Of a stretch of DNA of 64,000 bases, positions 1 through 12,300 are shown in pieces (the stretch's first letter is position 1; each line of letters opens with the position of its first letter). Made by a program: the position numbers and the translations under genes. The stretch is from positions 2,852,001-2,916,000 of the forward strand of contig JAFBJZ010000952.1 of NCBI GenBank assembly GCA_016785225.1. Direction: 5' to 3'. The stretch comes from Psettodes erumei. Its lineage: Eukaryota > Chordata > Actinopteri > Pleuronectiformes > Psettodidae. The notes beneath the pieces are model-generated. The model saw only the letters and a list, made by a program, of their open reading frames with translations. It did no database searches and was not told where the DNA came from.

Positions 1-320
1 AAGACTTTGATTTCTCATTGACAGTGTCTGAATAGAATTTGTCTTGTGCCTCTTTCAGGGTAACAAATTACAATTCTGTGGCACTCACAGTCACATATCA
101 TTTTCTGAAGAAAAATGTATTTATTGTATATCCTTATCCTGATATAGCACATACTGTTTTCTATTAATCCTAAATATGACATTATGTCAAGACGGCAGGT
201 AAACAGACCTTTTAGTTTCTGTTGTTGTCGTTTCCTCTCTGTAACAGGCTTTGACTGAAGTTCAGTCAGTTCTGTCAGTCTAAGCCAAGACACACTCTGG
301 AGCAATCAAAAGCAATCAAA

Positions 321-394
<74 letters not shown>

Positions 395-3300
395 ACACAC
401 ACAATGCTTGGCATCTCGAGATAACAGCAATGAAATTATCTAAAGAAAATAAGCATGAAGATATGACCATCACAATTAATTTACATAACAATGGTGATCA
501 GTGTGTCGTAGGATGTCACTTGATTGGATTCGACTGCTTTACGCTGCTGCTGTCACCTCTGCAGAAGTCGGACGCAGTGGCTCTCACCATGGCCATGCAG
601 GCGTGAAGCGGGTGACTGGATCGCATGTGACAGAACTGCAGCGAGGGAACTTTGCACGTCAACCCACCAGTGGTGAGGGAATGAGGAGGAGATCTGGAGA
701 CACTGAGGGAAAAGGCCAAGGGGGAAGTGGAGGGAAGCGGGGGTGGGGGTGTAATTCACTCATACACTGTACATTGCCAAGAAAACATCAGCATATAAGA
801 TAAGGGGAAATGAGAAAATTAAATGGGGGGGTGGGGGGTGTCAGATCAAGAGAGATCATGTGGTAAGACCAAGGGGGTAGGGGTCCAAAGGTGCTAATCT
901 ATGGATGTGTGTGTTATATAAATGCTTTCCCTGCCTTCCCGCCAGGCTGAAGTCAGGCTGCAAGATCCAGTCAGAGCATGAGCGGTCACAGTCACAGCCA
1001 GGCCACTATGTACAGCCAAGAAGAGACACAGCAAGAGGAGACACCAGTATTCTACACGGTACACTGGGGTGGTGTTAACAACAAGGGTTCGCCACAGGGA
1101 TAGGATGTGATTCTGTGGACCTGCTGCCTCATAACAGAGCGCTTTTGTTGTGAAGCGCTCATATGGGTTAATGTAGTGGTAGAAATGATTCCGATCAACA
1201 GGATTACTTTCCAAAACCACACTTGGTTAAGGACTTCTTGGCTTGCTTTTGGTCTAAATAAACATTTGGTGACTCATTTGATGAAAACTTTTTTGCAGAG
1301 ACAAGAAGAGGCTGATGATGTGAACTATGACAAAAACTCTTTTTGATATTATTAAAAAATAATTCAGAGCTCAGAGACGAATTTGAAAGCAGAGCTTAAA
1401 GCCGTGCTAGCACCGTGCAGAGCCGTGCAGAGAGTTTCATTTCGTTAAATGCCAGCTAAACTGGCTAACATACTCATAATGATGTTACTGACTGATGCTT
1501 AAGTCCAATATCTTAGTTTAGCTTATTAGCATGCCAACACTTGCTTAATAGCACTTTACACAAAGCACAGCTGCAGGCAGATGGGAATGGCATCACATGG
1601 GCAGGTATTTGGTCATAAACCAAACTACTAGACACATTAAAACGACTGTGCGACGACTCTGCAAAATAAACGTTAATGGATCACCACAGTTATTACAGGT
1701 GATGTCGCATTCACTTAAAAACCTCAAATGTCCAACCCACAGTGACGCCAGACGAGGAGTCAGGGGAACTCCAGAGTCAGTATGCTACATCCTCAATGAA
1801 TGTCTGGACACAGTTTTAGCATTTTATAACATAGCCAACATTCCTGTTTGCGTGTGACTCACTGGATGCTGCCAGCATTTCCTCTTCCCTGCAGAACCTG
1901 CATTACCAGCAATGCTGGAGGGTCTTGGATAAAATGCATGATGGCTCGGAAGGATAATATCTGGACACACTTAATTTATAATGAGACGGAGTGAGTGTGT
2001 TATTATTTCAGGACAGAGGCTGCACGGGTAAAATAGTCATAAGAAAAACTAAAGCGACATTGTAAAGTACACCAGGATGTAGAAATGGGGGCTTTTTTTT
2101 GCTTTAACTTTTTATTATGAAGTAACGGCTGATTGCAATCTAATGGCTATGGACTAATGTTCCCACCAGCATTAAGATCATCTATAAGCCTCACATTCAC
2201 TATTCTGTCTACCTTCAGGTATTATATTTTTTGAAAAATTTAAGGCTAAGGGGAGGAACATATGCACAACCCTCTGTGGATGCAATTCACATCATCTTTG
2301 TGGACCCTCACATACTCACAGATGTGGAAAGTAGAGCTTAGGTCACTGCCCTAATGAGACACTTTCACACTTCATGCTTTCTCAGTGTGACACTTGAGAG
2401 GCCCGGGTACTCCTGAGTCAGCTGAAGTGCCACCCCAGTGAGACATTAGCGCAAATATGAACACTTTACATAAACCTACACACAACCCCCCTTCTTTTCA
2501 ACCCCTGGCCCTTAGATAGTCTATACACACCACTGACATTAATATCTGACAGTAAAGTCCGATTTTCTAAAAAGCTCCCTTCACCAGTCCATATGGAAGC
2601 ACACTTTTGGGAACACTGCAAGCTGAGAAAAGACTGGAGCACTAAATAAAACAAGCTAAAGCTGAAGTTTCCGATACACTCGGTGTCCAGGTTTCATCTT
2701 CAAAATAAATCTCTTGACCAATAACAAACACTCTGAGCGGTTAACTCAGGAACCACCGCCTGTCAGTCTCATCCATTGAAACCAGACAAGATGGCTTCCG
2801 CCGGTTTTAGCCTGTCAAGTTCAATGGAAGCTAAAGCTACTGCTCTCTTCTTTACTTGAGGACATGTAGTATTTGCACACATTTGTTATAATTTCGTTTA
2901 ACTATTGTCTGTCTACTTGTTTGCCCTTCCCTTCTTTCCCTCTGTCTCTCTCTCTGTACACATGCCCATCATCAGGGAATCAACACACCTGCCATCAGGC
3001 CCTCACCACTCCACGTGAATCTCCATCATCTCAGCCCAAACCCCATGTTAAAAAGAAAAGACACATTTCTTCAGCTCACCTGCTCGTGCTGTCACGTCAT
3101 CTGGGTTCGGCCTTAACCTGTGGCAGAAATGCTAACATTAGCGACAGGCAGATTTCAAGTGCCAGTGTAAGGAAACCCACAGTCTTGTGTGGGACTGGGC
3201 AGTGACAACAAAGCCCAAATACGATCCAGAAAAAACACCTCAGGCTCAGGTGAAGTACATCCTGTGGAGTCACATTAAGAGCATGACTTTGCCGTGCCAG

Positions 3301-6300
3301 CCACACCAGCAGCACGCATGCTGGTTGGTCCATCTGCCCCTCACATCCACACCGAAAGATGGTCCAAATATTCAGAATCCCCAGTGGATGACTCCTACTG
3401 ACTTTGGTGAGCAGGTCAAAACTTCAATTTTTGGCATTAAAACCAAATAGCTATAAAACTGATGACATACCTCAGCTGTACAAAGTTAGCAGGCTAACAT
3501 GCTAAACCACACGTCCACTAACATTTTAAATCTTAAAGGATGCTGTACCTCTCTAATATCATGATGAATGATATTAGAGCTGCTGGAGCTGAAGCCAAAT
3601 ACAGTACGAAAAAAGAACACACTAACGGGAGAGAAAAACGATAACAGCTCATGGTGTCTGACACTAATTTTGATTTATTATTAGTTTGGAGTCTGTTTAC
3701 TCCCACTGACATCGAAACAAAGCTTTTAGCATTACATGTATGGCAACACTGGTATAAATCAGCCACAGTTTAGAAAATGCTGTATCTGAAAAATCTCCAG
3801 GTGCCACACAAGTGAGCTAATTTCAGTCAATTTGATTTGGTTTCAGAAATCTGCACATGGTGAGAGAGAGGATGTCCTGAAATGGTTCACCCAATGCAGA
3901 TAACAAGCTCTTAAAACCATTAATGGCTGTCACATCCTGTCAAATGCATTTGGCTAAAATCACATTGTTTTTTCTGCCTTTCTCCATTTCTTTTTTCAGA
4001 GTAATTGGTCAGGGTGGAGCCATTACCTTAATGTTTCAGTCTATGAATAAAAGGGTTGAAAAATGAGTGGCATGTCTTTTTCAAGCATGAATTTCAAGCT
4101 CTACCTGGTGTAAATGCTCTTAAAATGCTTCAGGTTGTACTTGGATTTTTTTTTTTTTTAACCAGATGAAGAAATGTCGGAATTTCTTATCCATTACATA
4201 ATTCTTGGACTACAATTTTAGTTTGTATCAATATTAAAATTTGTACAATATTAATTCTTAAGACAACAATAGCCTGTTTGTTACATTACAATTTTTGATG
4301 TTTCATTATAGTCTTTTGTGTATTTTATTCACTTCAGTGTTGTACTTTTCAGTAAAGCTTTTTAAAGGAATTTCAATTCTCCTCTTATCTAATCTCTGTT
4401 AATGTGGTGGTCATCATATTTCGAGATATGAATTGTTATTTATGGCTCCATCAGAACTGGCTGAAGTCTCTTTGTGGTGAGAGGAGCTGTATTTCTTTTA
4501 ATCATACACTTGTCCTGTAAACTGATTAAACATTTTGAGTCAACAGAATCTTAAACTGGACCAAAGGTAAATCCACTGATCCACTGAGCAGTGGATTGTT
4601 TGGACTGTGCCCTTGTCAGAGTTTAGAAACCCCATATATACTATATGTCACAACAGCACAGACAGGGGTTAACATTAAGTTATATCTGCTTTTAAAGACC
4701 CCCCCCCATTGTAACCACTGCCATATATTATTATGCACTTTCTGCTTGTCCACCAGCATCAGACAGTATGGTTGGTAAACTGTTAGCCAGTTCTGCATTG
4801 TGATTGTTCTACCACAGCTGTATTACTCTAGCATATATTCATATGTCAGCAGTGACCAGCATATTTGGCTCCAGTCAACTCCAGCAGTGTCGGCAGTGTA
4901 GCTGGAACATTCCCTCCCCTTTTTCTCATACTTCCTGTGGCTCTTCCTCAAGTCGTCCAGTGACGTTCTTTTCGTTTCTTTCTGTGTGTTGGAAAATAAT
5001 GTGAATTAAAGTTTGAGTATGTTTTATTTTATGGCAGGATTTGAACTGGCCCAAGCAGGCCACTGGAACATGCAATGAACTTGCCAGGACTCCTTAAATA
5101 GTGCGCCCAGGCCAGTGGGCCAATTATAATGTTGAGCCCTGACAGGTACTGTACAATTGCAGTTGCAGTACAGATAAATGACTATAAAAATCATGGTACT
5201 GTATGATGAACAAAGTACTACTTATGTATCTCTGCATCTACAACATCTGCATGTCATGAACCATGAACCTTGATATTTTTACCCCTTAGAGGTTTTATAC
5301 ATTTTTTCCAAACCACAGGATACATTAAATTATCAACAGGCATGTATCTGCTGCCTTTACTTGTTTTGTTTTTTCCTCAAAATTCAAATGATTTGCTGTT
5401 ATGTTCTCGATCACTGTGTGACATTTTCAATCATATAAGGTGTTGCTTTGCAGGGAGACTGAAAACAAATAGTCATTCAATATTAATTTCTTTCAGTGTG
5501 GTTGACCTACTTCCAGCATACAGCTCATAGGTTGAACCAGTAACGACATTCTGTAAAGCCAGACATCGTTGCATCCTACCGGATTGATTTCATTCACATT
5601 CCTGCATCCAAAGTCCGGCACCGCATCGATTAACCACCTTCTTGGCCCAGTGTGTGCGCGCGCTGGTCTTTTAATGGGGCTAAAGGAGCAGCAGACCAAG
5701 TGGGCGTGGCGTGCTCACGTGTCGGGGATTGTGACGACAGAGCCGAGTGTGTGTCCATTAAGCTGTTGGTATAGACTAAGCCGCAGGACACCAGGTTAAC
5801 GTATCCTCACGGCACCTCTCTGTTCAGCTGCGGCTGGATAGAAATGTATGGGCCAGACTTCCAGCCATACAGACCCTGTAATTATCCAACCCTGCACAGC
5901 AGGGGCAAAACCAATCGCGCTTTTTATAATGTAATGTTCAGTGACTGTGGTGATCTGAATTTACTTCATATTATATTAAATAACAAAACGAATCATGCCT
6001 ATTAAGAAACGATGTGGTATACAATGCGAGGTGGCGATGTTAAGCATAGCGTTACTAACATTTAGTATCAAGGCAAAGCTTAAATAAAGATCTAATGTAT
6101 GCTTAAATGTACCTTCACATCAATCTCAAGATAGACAGAGAAATGAATAGATAGATAAATGAATGGATTGATAGAGAGATCCTGTGCTGCCCCCATGCGG
6201 CACACAGAAGTAGCAACATACTTGTCATACTGCATTCAAGGCTGAAATGCCTTAGCCACAGTGCGTGAATGAAATACATTTAGTAATAATAATCATGATA

Positions 6301-6334
6301 TGTTTTCCTTTTCGTTATAATTTATTGTACTCAC
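1..6334. other. Stretch without a supported gene
   Basis: Open frames here are short, lack recognisable domains and do not chain through splice sites. The content is AT-rich with a CA microsatellite (320-403), a G-rich cluster (about 717-885) and plain sequence. If the candidate leftward first exon at 6335-6376 is real, this stretch would be its first intron running off the left edge. That is inference only. Confidence 0.6.
320..403. repeat. (CA)n microsatellite, interrupted
   Basis: About 84 bases of alternating CA with a few single-base interruptions (GCACACATAC). Its translation in one frame gives a spurious Cys-Val repeat. Confidence 0.95.
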
Positions 6335-6376
6335 CGCTCCATCTGTCGTACTGGCTGCGGGTGGATGAAGTTCCAT
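6335..6376 (-). CDS. Candidate first coding exon of an unidentified leftward gene
   Basis: On the minus strand an ATG at 6376 sits in a strong initiation context (A at -3, G at +4). It is followed by 14 codons reading MELHPPAASTTDGA, which end at 6335 exactly on a strong donor (GTGAGTA). A second frame through the same block is also open. Upstream on the minus strand (about 6580-6750) are a CCAAT box (CCAATCAG near 6609), a CRE-like ACGTCAC near 6629 and an ATGGCGG motif near 6741, which fits a promoter. I found no second exon between 1 and 6300 and do not recognise the peptide. It may equally be a non-coding exon or chance. Confidence 0.25.
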
Positions 6377-6579
6377 TCTCGATAATGTTACTGGCGTTTA
6401 CTTGCGAGCCCCAAGTAAAGAGAAGGAGCGGAATATGTGGTCGTAATGTCACACTGTCGAGGTATATTTTGCTAACCGATAACAATTCCAGTTTATACAT
6501 ACATACATACCCCGACGTACTTTAACGTTACTTACTTCAGCTTCACTTTTTAGGTTAGCTGAGAAGCAGCGTTAGCTAA

Positions 6580-6755
6580 GAAGGTTTTGTTGTTTCACTC
6601 CAAAACCACCAATCAGCAAGCGGCACCAACGTCACATATATTTGCTACCGGTAAATTTACATGGGCTAATATTTGCTGGCTACTTTGACCAAACCCGTTA
6701 TTGTTTCACTTCGTGTCGCTTCATAAGTTTGCGAGCCAACATGGCGGTACCATCC
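6580..6755 (-). promoter_or_regulatory. Possible promoter next to the tRNA gene
   Basis: This short region has a CCAATCAG box, a CRE-like CGTCAC, and an AACATGGCGG stretch close to the YY1 consensus. It lies between the candidate leftward exon and the tRNA-Gln gene. Part of it could also act as the 5' flank of the tRNA. This is motif-level evidence only. Confidence 0.3.
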
Positions 6756-6827
6756 GGTCCCATGGTGTAATGGTTAGCACTCTGGACTTTGAATCCAGCG
6801 ATCCGAGTTCAAATCTCGGTGGGACCT
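6756..6827 (+). tRNA. tRNA-Gln (anticodon TTG)
   Basis: A 72-base intronless cloverleaf. The 5' acceptor strand GGTCCCA pairs with TGGGACC at the 3' end, followed by discriminator T. The anticodon stem CTGGA/TCCAG (6782-6786 with 6794-6798) closes the loop CTTTGAA, placing TTG at 6789-6791, which reads the Gln codon CAA. The D-arm region GTGTAATGGTTAGCAC matches an A box and GAGTTCAAATC a B box for RNA polymerase III. A TTTT terminator follows at 6833-6836. CCA is not encoded, as expected in eukaryotes. No mismatch is seen in the acceptor or anticodon stems, so it looks functional. Confidence 0.96.
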
Positions 6828-6832
6828 CGTCC

Positions 6833-6836
6833 TTTT
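6833..6836 (+). terminator. RNA polymerase III terminator of tRNA-Gln
   Basis: A TTTT run lies six bases after the mature 3' end of the tRNA, the usual Pol III stop signal. Confidence 0.8.
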
Positions 6837-9259
6837 CCTCTTTCTCCCGATACCTCGATAACATTCGGTTTTATAAATAGAGTAATGAAAAACTGCTGAA
6901 TGAATGTAAACAGCAACAGACCGTGTTTTTTGTGTCTCACCCAACGCTTTCCCCACAAGATATCTTGTTGTAGAAGGCCTAACAGCAACAAAATAACTCA
7001 CCAAGGAGTCTACTCAAGTAAAGTGCAAGTACCCCGAAATTGTACCTTTACTTTAGTGCAGCAGAGTACTGCAACAGATTATTTTAATCAACCTTGGTAA
7101 ACACAGATGAAATCGGTTCACTATTAAAATACACTGATTACCACAGCTTTGTTCAAACAACTTTATTCCACACGTAAATGGCAGTGTTACATAAATACAG
7201 TAATAGGCTTGAATTGATTCTGCTTGAAGTTTTATTGGAATGTTTCTCATATTTCTGCAAATATGTCCATGAGAGCTCTTTCTCTACTGGGCAGCATTGG
7301 CAGAAGTGGAGGCTACAGGGTGGGGCCCCTGTGCAGAATGAGTTGAGAAACACCGCTCTTTAAAAGAGCCTTCTCATACTCAGCTCTTTTCTTACCACAG
7401 TTGTGGTTTATTCCCCATGCATCAGTGTACCCTGCTGTATCCACACTGGAGCATTTGTATTATCCATGGAATCCCATGGATGCACCCTGGAAGAAGATCA
7501 AAATATATCTGCTGCCAGGTCTCTTTCAAGCCTATTCCCATGGAAACTGATATGGTACTGGTATTGTATCCTGCCAGTGTACATACAGCACAGTACATGT
7601 GCGATGGAATAAAAACTTAAATTAGAGAAGTGGTTTTAAATTAAATTTTACATTTGGATAAAAAAAGCATATTGTGTTTAGTATATTGAATTAACAATAA
7701 TACAAACTAGAAATAGTAAAACATCCAACTTCACAGGCACAGTGATGATAATAAAGATCTTTACAAAGCAACAGGAACAGTATCACACTAAAGACATGAC
7801 AAATCTTTGAACTTGTCTCCTTCCCACACTGACTGAAGTGGAGTTAGTAAGAAATTGAAAAAAAACACTTATTTCTCTTTTTTTAGAATGTATACACTAA
7901 TTTGGCACAAGATTTTGTATCTGCAAAAGCTATCGTCATCACAGAAACATTTCAAAATGGAATTGTAAATGCTCCAGTCCTTCTGCACCGAAGTCAAAAG
8001 CAGGATAGCTATGGATGGATGGACATTTTCAGTGCAGTAAAGCTTCGTATCAAATTAAGATCTCCTGATGTATTACCAAAAAATATCATAATACAAAGTG
8101 AAACTGTAACAAATTGTAACAGGGACTATTTGCGGACAGGATATGTGCAAACACTACTCCACGCACCAGTGTTCGTGGAGCTGCTCTGTGTGCTGTGTTT
8201 TTGCTCCATCCCTTGGCATTTGTTAATGGAGTGAGTGACGAGAATGACTGAGATTCAGCATGAGAGAAATTGCTGCATCACTCCAGAGCTCCATTATCTC
8301 TACACCAGTCATTCTCCTGTACTCATAGCTCAGCTCCTAGCTTGAAAAAGAAGCGATATAACCCATGATGCTCAGCACATCATCCATTCCCAGTAAATCG
8401 GTTTGAATCAAATCAGGCTTAAAATGAACCATGCACCCTTTTACATATATATCTTTAGCTGTCATGCAGGCTGGATGAAATGTCACTGATAAACTGTCTC
8501 TGTTCTGTTTCCTACTCAACATGAGCCGTGCATAAAAACCATGAAAGTCAGAAGGCCTTTCAACACAGAACATCCCACATTCAAATGAGGTCATTTGTAA
8601 TGTAACAATGTGGGTCATAAACAATGCGACATAAAAGTTGTTCCTTTTAGCATACTGTGGGATTTGTGTAAGCACACATAGAGACCATAAACTGCATAAA
8701 ACTTATCCTACAGTAATGACATGTAAATAAAACAAAGCTAATGAACATTCATTTGCACAGAAATATATGTTCAATTGTGTTTTTCTTACAGTGATTCTCT
8801 CAATGTGCTGCAGTTTTAATTCTCTGAACAACAGCTGAAATGGGGATGCTGGCTTTCCGTGGGCCTGTGATGATTATCTCTCAGATAAAAGCATGTAATA
8901 GGACATGTGCAATCACATCAGTGGGCTATGACATTCATTGGTCACAGTGGTGTACGGGTGAAGCATTCAGAGGCTCTATAAGGCCACAGACTACGCAAAC
9001 TTACAGCTCCACAACTGTGATATCAAGGTGGCAGGTACATTTGCACCTTTCTTCATTCGGTCAGAAAATATATTATAAGTACTAGAAAATGGCTTAAATC
9101 CAGCATGATATAAATTAATTTTCTGATCATTTCTTAGGAGTCCAGAAACCCAAGATGTTGCTGTAAGAATCTGTGTGTGTATGTGTGTCAACACCACGTG
9201 TTTTTGAGTGCTCTCAAGAGGTTATGTACATACTACATACACTGCCCGATCAGTTATCT
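6837..9259. other. Intergenic stretch between the tRNA and calcrl
   Basis: No coding exon is supported. Open frames of up to about 110 codons lack splice context and similarity. A transposon-end-like sequence lies near 7342-7360. The calcrl 3' end is at the right-hand edge. Confidence 0.6.
7342..7360 (-). mobile_element. hAT-type terminal repeat remnant (tentative)
   Basis: Read on the minus strand, AGCGGTGTTTCTCAACTC resembles the CAGTGGTTCTCAAC terminus of hAT-Charlie elements. Only one end is recognised and no target-site duplication was confirmed. Confidence 0.3.
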
Positions 9260-9265
9260 TTTATT
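9260..9265 (-). terminator. Possible poly(A) signal of calcrl
   Basis: AATAAA on the minus strand lies 74 bases past the calcrl stop codon at 9340. It would give a short 3'UTR. More distal signals (for example near 7228) are possible. Confidence 0.45.
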
Positions 9266-9339
9266 CTGAAAATTTACCTGCATCCTCTCTGTTTCTTGCA
9301 ACCTCAGTCTTTCTGTGTCACCTCATGCGCATCATCCAA

Positions 9340-12300
9340 TCAAATGCCAGTGGTCTCCAGCTTGTTGAGCATGTCCATCTCCCCATTTCTGCAAGTATTG
9401 TTCCATTGCTGCCCATTGGATCTCTGCTGACTCTTGGACAGGATTTGGCTGCTTTCCTTTAGTTCAGAGGGTGCAGCAGCACCAATAGGCTGCTCCAAGC
9501 TGATGGTGGCACGGCTTGTTTCGGTGATGGAGGAGTTGGTGTGGTAGTTAAAGTGGCTGGAGCTGATGGGTGTTTCTCCCCAGCTGGTTTTCCCCCACAC
9601 AAACTTCCACTGAGCCCACTTCCTCTTCAGTGCTGCTTGGGCCTGGACGTCAACAATGGTAATCAAAAGAGTACTTAATAAAAATAACCAAGATTTTCTA
9701 TTTTCTTAATAAATGTCATTAACATTTTGCACTAGTCTTACAGTTTAGGTTATTCTAGTTTTGATTAGTTTTAGACTGAGATTACATGCAGTGACTTGTG
9801 TACAGAAAAATATTTTACACTGGGTCAAAACAACCACTGTAACCGTAACATGCAGTACTATGGGTTCAATGTACCTCAGCATTGCAGAAACAGAATATGA
9901 TTGCCACCAGCAGTCCCTGCAAAGTAACATGACATAGATTAAATGTTTTAACACAAACAGACGTCAGTTATATCATCTGTAAATAATAAATTTAAATTAA
10001 TCAGTGGATGTGGTACGGCTTCTTCCTCTCTAACTCTAACTATCACAAAGTTCAGCTGTATGTCCAATTTCCAGAGGCAAGAAACCAAATAGCACTTACT
10101 TATTCAAATTCAAGAGCAGAGAGTGGCTCCATCATGCTTTGGAGTGTAGTGGAAAGAGTTGAAAGTGCACTTTAGGTGGTTTTGTTGCGTAGTGAGTATG
10201 GGTGTAATGGTGCTTCATAATCTGAAAATCCTTTATTGCCAAAACACCAACTTTGTTTGAAACAGAAAATGTAAAACTGGTTATAGTGAACTTCACAATA
10301 GGAGTTTGTTAAATACATCCATACTTTGAATGGACTCTGTGGCAGGTATCAGCATCAGCACTTTGTTCACACTCTTTTATTTATGTTTTGCTTTCATGTC
10401 TGTTTGTTTGTCTGTCAGTAGTATTATGCAAAAACTAATAGACTGATATGCTGTAAATGAATTTATTTTATGTTTTTTTGGTTTGTTTTTTTTAACCAGA
10501 GGTGGCTCTTAGTCTATCTCGGGAACCATTCGATTTTCAGAGTGATCTGGATCAGTATCTGGATTCAGGATTTTGTTTTTGAGGATTCTTCACTATTGTG
10601 AGATTGTGCTTTCTAGTTATTGACTGTACCTGGAAATGGCAGAAGATATGTACAAAGAAATCATAGATGGCACGGCTGATGTGCCCCTGTGGCCTCCAGG
10701 GTAAGAGGATGAACTGGACTCCCAGCAGAGGGATGAGAATGAGTGTGGCTCTCACTGCCTTCATGTAGGCCGTGGACTCATCACAGTGGGTTTCCTTCAG
10801 CTTGGTGATGAGAACTCGGACGATGTTCAGGAGAAACAAAAAGTTCACCTGGATAGATTTAAGGAGGAGAAGGCAGTTATATGGATGTGGGGATGAAAGA
10901 GACAGAGTAATATTACTGATGTATTTGGTTAAAGATGAGGGGAAGGCACATGTTTTCATATTATCAAAAGAATAAAATGACTGGCCTGATGGTGGCACTA
11001 TAACAACACCTTAAAAAAGGGAGACCATGGATGTTACCGTTCCTGTAACTGTGCATGATATTTATTTATTTTGATGTTTGATTGATTTTGTTGTAATTTT
11101 CCTGGCAATAGTTCTGAGTTACACCACTTGAAGGTGAAGATAATATACTGAAATTTCAAAAATACAATTTCACATTTTTCTAAGAAGGTGACTTACTCTA
11201 TTTGCATCAAAGATTAAACAATAATGCTTGTTTTGCGTCTATTCAACCATTGCAGAGTTACATAAATCAAACACAGGTACCAAAACCTGGCAGTAAAGAC
11301 AATTAATTAGAAGTTGACTGATATACTGTCAGCAGTACTCTAACTATGCATTTACATTTGTGTCCTAGTGTTAAGTTGCATAAGGAGTTTTAGGTACTCA
11401 GTTTGCCTTTTGTCATTGTGAAGTATTGATTTTATTATATTCTATTTATTTATTTTGACATCTGACAATTTAAATCAATCTTTTGTGATGTCAGGTGCAA
11501 CCATATGTATAAAATATACTTTCAGGAAATACTCACAAACAGTGCAGCCTGAATGGGTCCATGGATGATGTAGAGCAGGTGAGTGTTTGAGCTGATCCAA
11601 CACCTGAAAACATAAACCAAAAACACAGGGCTTCATGAAAGCCTGAATCAGTCATCATTAGTGCTGCACTGAGCGAACAAAGGACTCACAGAAATTCAAC
11701 TTGATGGGGCAAATCAATATCTTTCACTTCCTTTCAGCCAGATAGTGATCAACCAGAAGGTTGTATCAGAAGGTCACAGGAAGGAGGAGAGGGAGGAATG
11801 CTGGCCTTTAGTTACTGTATGCTACAGAAGACTATATACTGTAACATTCTTGGCCTTGAACGTCAGTACAGTGAACATCCAGCACCTTTAACTACATTGG
11901 TGACATCTGTATGGACAATTATTTCGGTAGCTACATCTTACTTGTCATTATAGTAGAGCCCACGAGCCACAGCATACGTCATGGCAGGAATGATGGGAAA
12001 ACCTGAGGATAAAGAACAGGAACACATACAGAAATATGGAACTTATATCCTGAATCCCTACAGAGGCTTCTGCAGTTGAATCACAGCATTTAAACATAAT
12101 GTGAGATCTAAAACAACATCACAATGTGTTGAATGTATAGTTAAAGCATGAGAGTGTTTAAGTCAGTTGTAGTCATAGGCCTATGGTATTTTTTATATAA
12201 TAAAGTTTTTTTAATAACAGCTCAACATTTCATATTTGTCATTAATGTCATCATTAATTAACACATTATATCGCATTTGTTTAATCTGTAGAAAAACCTG

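Noticed and set aside
306..491. Cys-Val repeat open frame over the CA microsatellite
   Set aside because: It is a translation of a dinucleotide repeat. The same applies to frames at 33399-33611 and 42210-42707.
2791..2859. Short ATG frame (ATGGCTTCCGCCGG...) resembling a start exon
   Set aside because: It runs to a stop after 22 codons with no donor and no recognised product.
3187..3450. 87-codon frame around 3.2-3.45 kb
   Set aside because: No domain, no splice context and no similarity I can name.
10552..10998. 148-codon frame as a complete gene
   Set aside because: Only 10630-10848 is coding, as one exon of calcrl. The ends run into introns.
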